Positions 1 to 12,240 of a stretch of DNA of 64,000 nucleotides are shown piece by piece. The translations under genes and the position numbers were made by a program. How positions within the stretch are numbered: position 1 is the stretch's first letter; every line of letters starts with the position of its first letter. The stretch is from the NCBI RefSeq assembly GCF_001039355.2, contig NW_019775406.1, positions 232,384-296,383 on the forward strand. The letters are read 5' to 3'. This DNA is from Lingula anatina (lineage: Eukaryota; Brachiopoda; Lingulata; Lingulida; Lingulidae). The notes beneath the pieces are model-generated. The model had not been told where the DNA came from. It saw only the letters and a list, made by a program, of their open reading frames with translations, and ran no database searches.

Positions 1-840
1 AGTGCGATGAACAAAAGGTCTCTGGCATTTACCATTCCAGAATAAAGGCAAGTTTTCAGTTTCGGTATCTAATGGCTGCTTCTCCCGTGGAAATGCACCG
101 ATTGACCCCAAACTCCCAAAGATGAAAGGAGTCCCCAATTGTAACCCCTCACTGTAACAGGAGAGCTTAGATCTGTGTACTTTCCAAAAAATAGCATAAA
201 CAAATATTTTTTTGCAGAAAATTCCCATTTTTAGAAAATTTTGGCTTGTTTGACCTTGAAAAAAAGGTCAAAAGTCAAATCAAAGGGCATATTTGAAATC
301 TCCACATATGACTTTCGGTCAGACTTCTGTAGTAATTTTTCCCATAATTCCTTTGGTTTGGGAGATATTTAGCCTTGAATTTTCAAAAATTTTGACAAGG
401 GTGCGTTTCAACAAGTGTCACGCCCAGGCCAATGCACCGACAGAGACAAAAAAACCAGGGTGTTCAAGTTGAGATTATATGTGACCTAAATCCAAGAGAT
501 GGGGACACAGGTCCTGGCAGTCTAGGAGGAGAAGTGGTAACGGTGACTTGTTTCCGGCGCCCGACTGCGGAGCCGCAGGAGCCGGCGGAGCCGCAGGAGC
601 CAACGGAGCCGGTGGAGCCGGCGGAGCTGTACGAGACGGGTCGGGACTAAAACCATGAGTACCACCAGCGTATACGCTGGTGGTACTAATTATATCTGCA
701 GAGAATTGTCTTTCGACAAAATTTTCAAGGCTGACAAAATTTTCAAGTTTTTATCATAATTTAAAAGAATCAACAATTTTAAAAAAATGAACAAAAAACA
801 CAAATGCACCCACACACACAGTAAGACAGAAAGTTCTTAC
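1..840. other. KIF13 intron (right-hand part), no further exon recognised
   Basis: Sequence 3' of the FHA-start exon. It contains a GC-rich 9-bp GAGCCG-type tandem repeat (about 570-630) and a perfect 30-bp palindrome (658-687). The repeat translates to PAEPQEPTEPVEPAE in one frame, but no ATG-started gene with splice support is visible. Confidence 0.6.
658..687. repeat. perfect 30-bp palindrome
   Basis: The sequence reads identically on both strands with no spacer; half-site AGTACCACCAGCGTA followed by its reverse complement. It lies just after the GAGCCG repeat and could form a cruciform or hairpin. No known element is recognised. Confidence 0.9.
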
Positions 841-975
841 CTTCAGGTAGTAAACCAGTAACTCATTCAGAGAAGGGTCAGCATTCAAGTTGACCAGGTA
901 GTACTTGTTGTGTTCCACTTTGATACCTGATGTCTGTACTGAGATTCCCATCTTCTCCAACGCTGCATGACGCTC
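841..975 (-). CDS. KIF13: KIF13-like exon: start of FHA domain
   Basis: 135 nt, 45 codons: ERHAALEKMGISVQTSGIKV then EHNKYYLVNLNADPSLNELL and VYYLK. GISxxxSGIKV and LVNLNADPxLNELLVYYLK are specific to the KIF13 FHA domain. Acceptor TTACCAG; donor GTAAGA. The gene continues beyond position 1. Confidence 0.94.
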
Positions 976-1036
976 CTGGTAAGGTATAAAAATAACTTTA
1001 AATAATAACCTTAATCAACTAGCCAATCTGTTACGT

Positions 1037-1071
<35 letters not shown>

Positions 1072-1608
1072 TGTTTTGTATTTTTTTCACTGGGCACCAT
1101 TACTCAGCCAACTTACATATTGCATCTTCAACCATGCACGCAAGAAATCAAAATTTCTTTTGAAAACATCAAAATAACTCCCTATGCTTTCTGTGTCAGG
1201 ATTACAACTTCTCAATCACCTCTCGTACAAAAATGACAACAAAGAAGACCTAGTGTCCTCACCAGGTGGAATTCTGTTGGTCAGTGATAGATGACATACT
1301 AAATTAAACAAACCTATTTTCTAACCATCATTCACAGAATGGACATTTTATTTGAATCAATCAATCAACAAGAAAATGATAGTGATCAATATGTTTTGTC
1401 AAACAACAGAGGCCTGGGTGATTGTGATAGTTGTGACACGCAAGGAAGGCTGATTGTGATTGTGTTAGATAAGACTAAGGAACACAAGTGCACACACATA
1501 TCCATTCAGAAACTTTTCCTCCCCTCCCCTCCACCTACAACCACTCTAAAAACACAAATTCAGGGTGTGCCGACAAGAACAGACACACATACATGTGTGC
1601 TATGCGTG

Positions 1609-1702
<94 letters not shown>

Positions 1703-1713
1703 CATACACTTAC
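976..1713. other. KIF13 intron with (TAA)n and long (AC)n
   Basis: Intron between the FHA exon and the post-neck coiled-coil exon. Holds (TAA)n at ~1040-1071 and a 91-bp (AC)n at 1610-1700. No coding potential beyond the low-complexity His/Thr frames of the repeat. Confidence 0.8.
1610..1700. repeat. (AC)n microsatellite beside an exon donor
   Basis: About 45 uninterrupted AC units on the plus strand, UG repeats in the kinesin pre-mRNA. The tract begins 13 bases inside the intron from the donor of the exon at 1714-1824. Confidence 0.97.
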
Positions 1714-1824
1714 AGTGTGTATTCTCTCTGTTTCAGACAGCTTCTCTTCCCAGGTCTTAGTGAGCTCCTTCACCAACATCTCAGACTCTTCTAACCTCTC
1801 CTTCAGATCAGGGGCCTGCATGCT
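1714..1824 (-). CDS. KIF13: KIF13-like exon: post-neck coiled coil
   Basis: 111 nt, 37 codons: SMQAPDLKERLEESEMLVKE then LTKTWEEKLSETERIHT. This matches the APELKxxLEESEKLIxELTxTWEEKL helix just before the FHA domain of KIF13. The donor GTAAGTGTATG runs almost directly into a long (TG)n tract in the intron. Confidence 0.93.
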
Positions 1825-2064
1825 CTGGAAGAAACAGAAAATATCCAAGTCATTTCAGCTCTCAAAACTCAACTAATCTTCACTTCTTTACTTTATATAT
1901 GTTATTGGCAAGAATAAGTAAAGACATTATATTTGAAAATAATCACCCAAGGCTAAGGAAAATTTCATGACATCATAATAACATTGTGATTTTTTGATCA
2001 AGGTGAAATTTGCCAGTAATACACAAGGGCACAGAAATGAAAGTGAAAGTGAAAGTGAAAGTAC

Positions 2065-2277
2065 CTGTGCCACTGAAAGCTGCTCCCTCAGAGAATCCAC
2101 CTCACTTCGCAGCTCCCGGATGATCTTGGCATTCGGATCCTCATTGATGACAGCATGGTTGACGATACGCTTGGCACGATCAGCGTACCTCAGCGTAGAT
2201 AATGTCTCCTCGTAGTTGTCGGCCGCCGGGCTGATGGTGGCAATCATAACAGTTTTGCTGTTGCCACCCAAGTTGTC
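2065..2277 (-). CDS. KIF13: KIF13-like exon: end of motor domain and neck
   Basis: 213 nt, 71 codons, [20 protein letters not shown] through [20 protein letters not shown] to LREQLSVAQ. It covers the last motor strands ([11 protein letters not shown]) and the kinesin-3 neck linker/neck helix. The acceptor has only a weak pyrimidine tract (TTTGACTTTAAG). The donor is followed at once by a GAAAGT-type hexamer repeat (plus strand 2037-2062). Confidence 0.96.
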
Positions 2278-2370
2278 CTTAAAGTCAAAAGTGCATTGCA
2301 AAGTATGGTTTTTGACATTCATGATCATTTAATTAATTTCACAAATAAAATAGTCCAAAAATTCATTATG

Positions 2371-2542
2371 CTGGGGTAGCGCTAGCAATTTTTTTTGCTA
2401 AGCCAAATCATCACTTTTTGTCAATTTGTTATCCAAATGGTGTTAATTTGACTAAAATTAGTCAAATCAAACCCTTTTTGTTTAGCCAATTTAAGTCAGT
2501 ATTAGCATTTGGCTAAATTGGCGAATGTTAGCGCTACCCCAG
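2371..2542. mobile_element. 172-bp MITE, family with CTGGGGTAGCGCTA termini (copy 1)
   Basis: Begins CTGGGGTAGCGCTAGC and ends with the inverted TTAGCGCTACCCCAG. It is flanked by a 6-bp direct repeat ATTATG (2365-2370 and 2543-2548). A second copy of identical length and opposite orientation is at 44015-44186. It is non-coding, so it would need a transposase in trans. Confidence 0.85.
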
Positions 2543-2896
2543 ATTATGGTTAAGAGAATCATGCAGCTATTCAGGGACTTATAAACCCAAAATTTGGTAC
2601 AAATTGAAGTTTGTTTGACCCAATCTGTGCATTAAAATTTCCAGCCTACTGGTCTCTAGGACCGGCAGGTCTTGGGCATCTACCAGTCTGTAGTATAATT
2701 ATCTAGTCCAAAAACCCTACCTATACAAAACATATATATTATCTAACACAACCCTTTAAAGCTTAAAACAATCATATGGATCTGACCAGGAACTCTAAAA
2801 ATATACTGTCATTATTTACATCAAATTTAGTGATTGGGGGGCCCAGAGGAGGACGACTGTGCCCAAATATTTTCCAATTTTTTTTTCTCAACCTAC

Positions 2897-3008
2897 CTTG
2901 AGAAGCCATGTTAGAGTGGAGTCCCTGTACTGCACAAAGTTAGTTTTACTTTTGCCTGCCGCTTGGTCTGCCAAACTAGAGATAACTAGGCCCAATGTGG
3001 TTAGAGAT
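2897..3008 (-). CDS. KIF13: KIF13-like exon: [16 protein letters not shown], microtubule-binding face
   Basis: 112 nt; with the preceding exon it reads [20 protein letters not shown] then [21 protein letters not shown]. This is the conserved helix region facing the microtubule. Acceptor TTTCAG; donor GTAGGT. Confidence 0.96.
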
Positions 3009-3316
3009 CTGAAAGGAAAGATACATTAGAAAGCTACTGGTTTAGAGAGGTGTATGTCGTCTAATTGGGTATGTACCACCAGCAACATTTATGAATAAGT
3101 GGGACACGAAAACACATCAGAATTTTATAAGGTCATGCCATGTATTTAAATAATAAAATTTTAAAATTTCTTTAAATGGCAATTTTTGAAAGTTTCGAAA
3201 GATAACATTGGAAAAATTTTTCTACAGAGATCAATTTTTTTGAAGACAGCTTGAAGAAAATAAATTTTCAGAATCAAGCATATCAACAATAAAAAAATCC
3301 CACAGTTTTATCTTAC

Positions 3317-3429
3317 TTGTTAATATTACTGCCTTCTTTCAGCCGCTCCCCCACGGCGCCTGTCTTCTGAGCACGCTCACTTCCCGCCAAGTCCACCAGA
3401 CTGATCTTACTGACCTTTTCTCCGCTGAC
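3317..3429 (-). CDS. KIF13: KIF13-like exon: switch II
   Basis: 113 nt encoding [20 protein letters not shown] and [17 protein letters not shown] plus two bases of Lys. DLAGSER is switch II. The acceptor GACAG closes the giant intron; donor GTAAGA. Confidence 0.96.
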
Positions 3430-6400
3430 CTGTCAACAACAATGATGTCATGTGTTAAGTGATGTCATTAACTGAGTGTGATGTCATATACTGAGTGTGA
3501 TACCATATATTAAGAGTGATCTCAATTGTTTAAATTGAAGAATTTAGGCAAAATCTCCATGAAAATGTATATTCAGCTGAGCAGTACAGAATATGTTCTG
3601 TTAAAAATTGAAAGAAAATCAAAATATTAATCTTTTGAGGATAAATTATGGTAGTATACAAAAAGATAACAACATGATGGTTTTATTGCATAGCTTAAAG
3701 GGATAATAACTCTTCGTTTTGGCCAAAAAATGAATTTTCCTGGAGTAAACAACAATTTTCCCATACTTACCAATGGTTAATGAATCCATTTTTACATTCA
3801 AAGTTAGTCCCTGGTTTTTTTCTAAAAAGTATGGTTTTTTGTTAAAATCTCTTAAGAGATTTTAACAGAGTATAGCCATCAATGGCAGTCACGTGGTCTA
3901 AAGACAAGCTCAGATATCAGAAAAAATAGTTATAACTGCCGTTTTTGTGGTAAAACAGAATATATTATATATCTATGAGTTATTCACAATGAATTTATTG
4001 TGAAATATAGATCTCATACGAAGAGTTATTATCCCTTTAATTACTACTATCTGATGAAGGCAGTAGTCTTGTGATAGTGTATATTTGAAAATTTCTCTCT
4101 CTCTCTCCACACATGCACACACAGACAACCTTCCATGCTAAAACACCCATATCCTTAACTAATGACTTAACCAGTAACCACTTCTTTTCCATATTAACTA
4201 TGTTCTAGTCTGTTGGTCTGTTCCCGTCACAAACTCTTGAACCTCCATATCAACAATAAATAACCCCATTTCCACACTATTTCACCCAGGAAGCAAGTTT
4301 TCACCCAGTTCACCAGATAGGGTTAATCAAATCCCCTCTCTCGCCTGGGGCTAGATGTGGGGCTTTAACACAGAGACAATTACTGTGACCTCTGACCTCA
4401 GACACAATGACCTCTGACCTTAAACACAATGAAGGCGTAATTACCTGTCTTCTACCTGAACTAATTACTGTTATCACTATCCTCTAGTCACTGCAGTAAT
4501 GGGGTGCCTTTCTGGTCTTTTCAATTTTTTATAGAGTTTGAAATATTCAAGACAATTTAGGGTTACTTTTGTAGTTTTCTGATAATTTCATGGAGTTAGA
4601 AATAATCAAAAGAATATCCATCACGTTTCTTTAGGGATTTCTTATTTTACAAAATTTGATACGTTTATTGGTATATCAGGTTCTTTTTTGAAGTTTTCAT
4701 TATTTTGCACAGTGTATATTATACAGTGTGGTAGCTATAGCAGAGCACCCATAAGTCTTTCAGTATTTTTCATATAAAATATTAATAGCATATTTATGCA
4801 CTAGAATATATTTTGTTCTTCCTATCGTTCTGCAGAATTGTGAAATATTCAGTGCAAAACTAAGGCGTATTTCTACTCTTCATTGTAATGCAAGGTTTCA
4901 TTGCACAATTTTTAAGGATGCACATTTCCTGATAAGCCCAATCTTATTTGAGCAGCATTAATATTATGTTTGAAAGGGAATGTCTTCTACCATAACTGAT
5001 TTCTAGTCAGTCTTTTAATCTTACAGATCAGACTGGTAAATCCAAAATACTATCATAAGCAGCCACCCTTTTTCTTCCAACCTCATTTACATCTTTATTT
5101 CTAATCTATTCAACACTTTCATTGTGTACTTCCTTTCAACAGACCAAATTTCTCTTCACCCCCCCCCTCCCCCTTAAATGTACCAGTCTCAATGGTAAAC
5201 AAGGTGGGTCAAAGGTCATTTCCATTCAGTGTTTGGAAACTTGAGGTGGTGCTAATGAGATGATAATGCTATGCTAATGATATGCTTATTAGATAAGGTG
5301 AGTCAGCCACAGGGACACATGTTGCAGGGGTAGTGTAGTGTTCTCTCTCAGCAACCAGAGTAGGCTGGGGAAAATTAGGACTTAAACCTTCTCATTCCTT
5401 GCTCAGTTTAGCATTGCTCACACTTTGCCCTGGAGACTTTACTTACAAGGTGAGTAATTGTTAGCTTAAGTATTGAAATGTCTCAGTTGAAGTGGAGTTT
5501 GTGTGAATGGTGTCTGAAGCTGCAAAATGGTAACTTTCTCGAGAACAGGGTCAGAAGGTTAAAGCAGAGGTTAGGGACCCAAGATTTCAAGGCCCAGCCT
5601 CTACCTCCCATCTGATTTCATATACACTGAATGAAGATGAAGTGTTATTCAGAAACCTCTGACTTGATGGCATCTCTTCAATATTCATATATTTTACACA
5701 AAGAGGTGAAATTAAAACAAACACTAGTAGCTGTACATGTGTACTGGTACTTCACAACACATTCAGAATTTCAGTTGGTATCAACTCAGCATTTGTGTAC
5801 ATTTACACCTACTAGGTTAATCTACCTATGACATGAGGTAAAAAAATTTCAGTCAGAAACTTTAGAGCGATCTCCATATATATATTAACAGATATGTCAC
5901 AGACACAAACTAGTAAATGTACGAGTTTAACTGAGAATTCAGTAGGAGACTTTTTAACTGAGAATAAACTAAAGACTTCATCCATTGAAGTTGTTCCACA
6001 AATCAGTTTTAACTCTATGCCTGATAATATTCAACAACAGGCTTCAATTTTCTAACACGGGTTGAAAAGTTCACAGCACCCAACTCCAACGCACATATAT
6101 AAAAGCCACTGGTTACATTAAGCTACTTGTACTTGCGTTAAGTGTTAAAACCGTAGATCAACTCGGCTTGTATGAAGTCATGTCAGAGCAAACATGTTGG
6201 CTTTTGAATATAATGGACAATAATGGACGGGGGTGGACAGGACCATAGGGTCAACATTATATAGATGGTTGAACAAGTTAAGACTTGAAGAGTGATACAG
6301 GTCCACTGCATTGTTGAGCGACTTCTCAACTATTCACGTTTTGTAGTACTCTTCAACAAGGACAAGTGTCTCTTTGTAAAAATTTGACCAACTACAAAAA

Positions 6401-7431
6401 AGAGCAACTCCCGACTTTCCTGATTGATTGATTGAGAGGATAATATAGCACTTGATAAAGAACACTTGCAGGTACGAGAGTTAGTTGCAAATATGTGAAG
6501 TTCTTTAATTCACTCGTTATCATCATCCTATTTTTTAATCTCAGTCTTTCAAACATTTAAATTTTTTATCAGCATGATCAAAAGTTAGGTATGTAAAATC
6601 CCTTGTAAAAAAGACCAAACATATTTGAGAAATATTCAAAACCGTTCACCCACAACGATTTGTATGTTGGCAATTTCCGTTTTCCTCAAATCAGTAAAGG
6701 TTAATAAGATTAGCCGTTTCCACCTTTCTTCTCTTTTCAGTAATAGGGTCACATTCCTCCATTTTGGAGATTATTGAAGCGTTTTACATTTGCAAAAATC
6801 TGGTCTTCCTTTGCGTACACCTTAATAAAAACACTCTCTTTGGGAGAGAAGACTGTGCATTAACTTTTTTCTTTGCCTTTTATCTTCTACTTTTCATTTG
6901 AACCAGGCCCATTAACTTTTTCTTTGCTTTTTATCTTCAACTTTTCATCTGAACCAGGCTCACTTAACAACAGATCCAGTACACCTAGTCTGAACATGAC
7001 TGTTTAAAAGTGAAGGGGAAACCAGTTTAACATATAATGTCAACTATTTGGCAGCGCGACTGAGTTAGGTGACACAGTGACAGATAAGGAATTCTTGAAA
7101 TTGTTTTGGCGTTACTGAAATGGCAAATGTTCAATAGTCATCATAATAAAGCAGTAAATACTGTGGCATTATGTCGCATGTTTGTTTTACTGTCCCAATA
7201 ACTTACTTATCGTAGAGAAAATCTGGCTCCATTATTTCATGCAGAGACAACATCTTCACAACTAAATGCAATCAAGTGTTCTTTATTTTTGGTTTTTATA
7301 AGTTTCTAAAATGGTAACTATTTTGGACTGCTTCTATCAGAGCTAACTTACAACAGAGTTTTTTTTCTTCGTGTGACTATCCGTGAACAGACACAACAGA
7401 CGAGGAGGACTGGTAGACGGCTTTATCATTC
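3430..7431. other. start of the 29.5-kb KIF13 intron, no gene recognised
   Basis: AT-rich intron. Apart from the DR1 pair at 4386-4420, short CT-rich runs and a C-run near 5160, I see no gene, RNA gene or clear mobile element. ORFs here are short and lack recognisable domains. Confidence 0.6.
4386..4420 (-). promoter_or_regulatory. two DR1 nuclear-receptor motifs, 22 bp apart
   Basis: TGACCTCTGACCT occurs at 4386-4398 and 4408-4420. On the minus strand each is AGGTCA-n-AGGTCA, the DR1 arrangement used by RXR homodimers, HNF4 and PPAR/RXR. The two lie exactly 22 bases apart. Lies in the large KIF13 intron, ~950 bases past the switch II exon. Function is inferred from motif geometry only. Confidence 0.35.
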
Positions 7432-9473
7432 CAAGAAGTTATAATGAGAAGGAGTAGAAACGGGACATCAATTATCTCTCTCGTCCAATCAGATCGCAGC
7501 ATTCTTTTCAAAGCGGCGTCCTTTGAAATTCGATCCTCGTAACTGGTCTAATCCTCCACTCGCCTCCGCGTGACTCAAGACGGAGAAGCTGAACCAGTGC
7601 GTATACGTCTTGATTTATTCATATTTAATGCGAATATTTGGAAGTTATACTTAGAAAAACGCCAAGTCGAGCGATATAAAGGTGAGTGAGAGTTGATAAT
7701 CTGCTTTGAGCATTGTTTTATGTTCATACGGTGGCTGTCAGTCAAATTTGTCAGTGCAGAAAGCAGCGTTAGTTCGAAGATCTGAGGCCGATTCAGCGGG
7801 ACCTCCATGTTTAGGACTTTTTTCTTCTTAAGTGCGTGATGTATGCACATAATTTATGTTTTTCTGGTTAGTTAAGCACGTGCATCATTACAATACATCC
7901 CTTTAGTATTAAATGAGTCAATCCTTTAGATGAAAAACATCGTTTCAAATAGACAACTTTTCATCCGACTTTTTCAAAATGGCGGGTCCCTAAATTGGTT
8001 AGAGACAGTTGGGTGACAGTTTGGGACAATTTTTGCTAATTTTAACGTGGTGTAAGCACATAATTTATGTTTTTCTGGTTAGTTAAGCACGTGCACCATT
8101 ACAATATAACATTGTGATATTAAATGAATCAATCCTTTAGATGAAAAACATCATTTCAAATAAACAACTTTTCATGGGACTTTTTCAAAATGGTGGGTCC
8201 AAAATTTGATGACAGGGAACTCTCGGAATTTTTTTCAATTTTTTATTGCAATATGATGTTTGCAGAGTTTCGTTTAGGATATAGAGTTATATTTTGTAAT
8301 GAATTCCGCACTTACTCATTTCAGGTTGAAGAGAATGCAGGTGAAAGATCTTTAGTTTTGCTGGCAGATGTACATGTAGCCATAATTGAACAGTCAAAAT
8401 GATTGTTTCCAGCAGCAACTTGATGAGGCACAAGGCTCTGTTTTCTTACCACCACTAATATTAAACTATAGTGCACAAGAGGTGCAAGTTTTAAAAGGGA
8501 ATTTAGTGGTCCAAGTTTTAAAAGGGAATTTAGTGTTCACTGGCTAATTGTCTAAAGTATAAAATAAAATAATCACCACATCAAAATAAAAACTAACCAT
8601 TTTTGTATTGCTTTAATCACTGTTGGGTGTAACAATATTGATATATTTTCATTGCTGGTACTTTGTTTTAGATAATATACAAGTTGCTCGAATGTTGAAA
8701 TAAAGCAATATCAATCAATAAAAATATTTCTTTGTTTTTTTCTTCTAATGAATTTAAACTATCAGTCTACTATTAGTTGGCCTCATGTAATAGACAAAGA
8801 TATAAACAAAAATATGTATTGATGAAATTTCATTTAGAATCATACTAAGTGCAATAACTTATTTACATTTCCCCAATTTTCCTGTTTAAGCTCTACCTGG
8901 TATATAAGCAATAATGTGCCAAAAAAGAAAGAAACGAGGCTGGCATACGGAAATTGCAAGTACTACTGTTTTGTGTACACGGCTGTGAATTGAATGTGTC
9001 ATTCCTAAATGAAGGTAAATTTCCTTTACACGCCTTTACACGACAAAAATAATTTAAAATAAATATGAGACTTCTACAGGTGCAAATTTTAGCGTTGAAG
9101 GTGGGTTTGTGAAATTGTTCTCATACATTCTTGATGTGAAACTAAATTTTGTATAACTGATCGGCTCTAGATCAAATGAAGGTGTATCTTGCATAATTTG
9201 AGTTTTATTTCCCGAAATGGTTGCATCCAGGCTTGAAATCTCTCTCTACACCTTTCTGTAATCCCACCATGTTTTCTCTGTGAGATTATTAGAGACTTCG
9301 CGAGGCTTTATCCCAATTGGCTGAAGCAACCCACGTGAATGGTCTTTTGAATATGTATTAGGCACAAGCTCTCCCTAAGACCACAAGCTGGGTAATTATT
9401 AGGATTAAGCCCGTTACGAGGATAGGATGAAAGGAAACCCCTTGTTTCTACTCCTTCTCATTATAACTTCTTG
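7432..9473. mobile_element. 2-kb segment with 30-bp perfect inverted ends, possible non-autonomous transposon
   Basis: 7432-7461 (CAAGAAGTTATAATGAGAAG then GAGTAGAAAC) recurs in perfect inverted orientation at 9444-9473. Further in, ATCCTCGTAAC..CTAATCC (about 7531-7555) also has an inverted partner around 9400-9425. The interior has no transposase frame. It contains a ~145-bp direct repeat at 7841-7986 and 8052-8199. No convincing target-site duplication was seen, so it could also be an inverted duplication. Confidence 0.4.
7841..8199. repeat. diverged direct repeat, two ~145-bp copies
   Basis: Copies at ~7841-7986 and ~8052-8199 share GCACATAATTTATGTTTTTC, GTTAGTTAAGCACGTGCA and CTTTTTCAAAATGG, offset 211 bases, with about 10% divergence. 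Each includes a CACGTG E-box. No coding content. Confidence 0.8.
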
Positions 9474-9803
9474 ATCATTCAAATCATCTTGTTGTTACCT
9501 CAGCTGGCTTTTCATCATACTAGATGTAGATGCGTGATTATTTTGATTGCTACAGATCAAGCAGCAGCCTCTTTCAGAAAAAGACATTAAAATTGCATTA
9601 GAAATTGGAAGTCAAAGCTGGGTTTGCTCCCAAAACCTTGTCGTATCATTTTTGGCATTCCTGGCATGGTTCATGTTAAGCATATTTAAATCATGACTGT
9701 GTGTTTATAATCATCTATGAGGCGTGACATTTGATGCCTGATGACCTGATAAGTGCTGATATGTCTTTGTGTATAAACATGGAAAATGTGGCTTTTGTGT
9801 GTG

Positions 9804-9806
<3 letters not shown>

Positions 9807-9868
<62 letters not shown>
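9807..9868. repeat. (GA)n microsatellite
   Basis: Uninterrupted GA dinucleotides in the KIF13 intron. Confidence 0.97.
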
Positions 9869-9876
<8 letters not shown>

Positions 9877-10273
9877 CAGAGATGGTTAATCAAAATTTCA
9901 TAACCACTAGAAAGAAAAAGTCCATATCTCCAGTGAATGTATAAAGTAATCAAAGATGGGAGTACGAGAAGAATAGGGGGGTCTACTAACTTCCTGTGCC
10001 TGCTCCTCTCATCTTTTACTTGGTGCTTTTAGAACTGTTCTCAGTGTTGTAAAGATTTGTTTTGACAGGTATTACAGAGGCATGAGATAATATCCTACTT
10101 GTTGATATGTGGGAACTACTGCACATCAGTTTCTTATGGGAAGAAATATTGTAATAACAACAGCCGCTGATATAAAATATACAAACCCAGCTGCTTGAAG
10201 TGTGTGTGTACGTGTTAGTGTACCTTTACACCCCTCTCTCTTGCTCATTCTCTCTCTCTCTTTTTCCCTCTCT

Positions 10274-10376
<103 letters not shown>

Positions 10377-10644
10377 GGCGTGTGTGTATAAGGGGGATAA
10401 GCAGGCACATGTATATTCGATTGCCTACACATAAAGAAAAACTCACAGAAGACTGACAATACAAATATATACACACTACTGGGTCTTCTTTGGAGTTTAG
10501 GGGTGGAAATTTTAATGAGATATCTGGCCCACACACTTTGCTATGGGAAATGTTAGGGCAATCTTCTTAGAAAAAATATACAAAGATATGAGGGCTGATT
10601 AAGATGTTTTTATGGGATAAATGAATTAGTTTATAAATGAATTT

Positions 10645-10647
<3 letters not shown>

Positions 10648-10717
<70 letters not shown>
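10648..10717. repeat. (CT)n microsatellite
   Basis: About 35 CT units in the KIF13 intron. Confidence 0.97.
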
Positions 10718-10719
<2 letters not shown>

Positions 10720-11011
10720 GCACAAATCACATCACTTGTGCAGTGACATTCAAACAACTGCGCTTTTCACAGCCAACTTAGGCTTCTAACATTTAACTGA
10801 AACCTCAGGTACCTGAGATAAACGTAGCAATTAACACAAAATTACGTCAATAAATGCCACTCATTTGTTGACTACCTAGACATTTCCCCTCAACCCAAAC
10901 TTCTTCACTGTCTCTTGGTTCAGAAAATTTTAAAAATACTTTCTAAATATATATTCAACCATTTTAATTGCAATAACCCTTTTAAATTTATCAATATACA
11001 GTAACTGCTCA

Positions 11012-11247
11012 ATCTTTTCAATGGGGGGGGGGGGGAATTGTCAATTTTTAATTCATATTTCATTCAATTTTTCAAGTCATAATTTCTTAAACATTCCTAT
11101 TGAGTGGTAGCAACACAATTAAAGTGGGCTACTGCATACTTCTATTCTGTGCAGTAAAAGCATTACAAATGCTATATACAAATAAAATGTTTGTGATTAT
11201 AAAATTATGTATCTCAAAGTTTGATCATCTTTGCCAATTGAAAAGAT
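11012..11247. mobile_element. MITE-like element with ATCTTTTCAATGGGG ends (copy 1)
   Basis: Starts ATCTTTTCAATGGGG, where an expanded G-run interrupts the end, and ends with inverted CCAATTGAAAAGAT. The interior ATTCCTATTGAGTGGTAGCAA is shared with copies at 61354-61601 (full length) and with remnants at ~35343-35510 and ~37794-37960. Non-coding. Confidence 0.65.
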
Positions 11248-12240
11248 CCGAGTCATTAACATATCAGTACATGCAAGCAGACGTCAATGGTTCACAGTGG
11301 CAAAAGGCCAAAGGACAGAAAGAGAAATACAAAGAGCAACTTTCAACATTAAAATTCAAATAACATCCCTCAGAGGAAGGCTAAGTTTCACTAATGACTT
11401 CCTAATGACATCCTCAGCTTGCAAAAAAATCATATATCTTGGAGGGACAAATAGATTTATCATCCCAACATGACAGCTCTGTTAGTGGAGTTCACCTACG
11501 CAATTTCAACAGAATTTCAACGAAGCATGAAAACTTCAACTAACTGTTAGAAAATAAACTTGAAATGTATTAATTCTGCCTCCAGAAATCACTACAGCAG
11601 CATTCACCTACTGATTTTTAATGAAGTATAGGGATTTCTCCTTACTGTTGGAAGACAACCTTCGTAAATCACCCGCCTTTGGCGCTGGCTTCAACTGTTT
11701 TCTGTCTGAGGCCGAAAATTGATGACTGAAACTAACCTTTGTTGAAATTGAAAATTATTTTGAATAACCTAAATTACTATAATTATTATACTTTTTCTGG
11801 ATAAGATTGTCCCTATTTGCAACAGTGTCAATTTAACATCCGTTTTTTCTTAAATGCTAGAGGTTATAGTTATTTCTCTCAAGTGATAAAAAGCATATAT
11901 AATATATATTAAATTTATCTCTTTCTTTGAAAACATATAATTGATAATGTTATTTACGCAAGAGGTACTGGCAAAATAAAGTGAAATTTTGTGGATTTTC
12001 TATTTTGTTGGGATAAAAATAGCTGCCTATTAATCTTCACCTTGCAGCCACAGCTGTTAAATGAAGATGCCACTTATCATCAGCCACAACAGACACCATC
12101 CTCAATTTTAGTCAACCACAGTTTTTCCTGATTATTTTTATGTGCCATTCCTCCTAAATAAATCTTCTCATGTACTTTAAAATTTGAGTTGTTTAACTGC
12201 TCAACTACCTGGCTTAATGTAGAAAATATATGGTTCTAAT
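11248..12240. other. intron, nothing recognised
   Basis: AT-rich sequence without clear gene, repeat array or element. Confidence 0.5.

Noticed and set aside
432-650. PAEPQEPTEP repeat frame near the left edge
   Set aside because: Generated by a 9-bp GAGCCG tandem repeat; no ATG-to-stop gene with splice sites. It lies in the kinesin intron.
1339-1876. Overlapping ORFs rich in His-Thr on plus and Cys-Val on minus
   Set aside because: They are translations of the (AC)n repeat; only the kinesin exon at 1714-1824 is real.
7575-7850. 91-codon minus-strand ORF with ATG
   Set aside because: Overlaps the inverted-end segment and has no domain or splice support.
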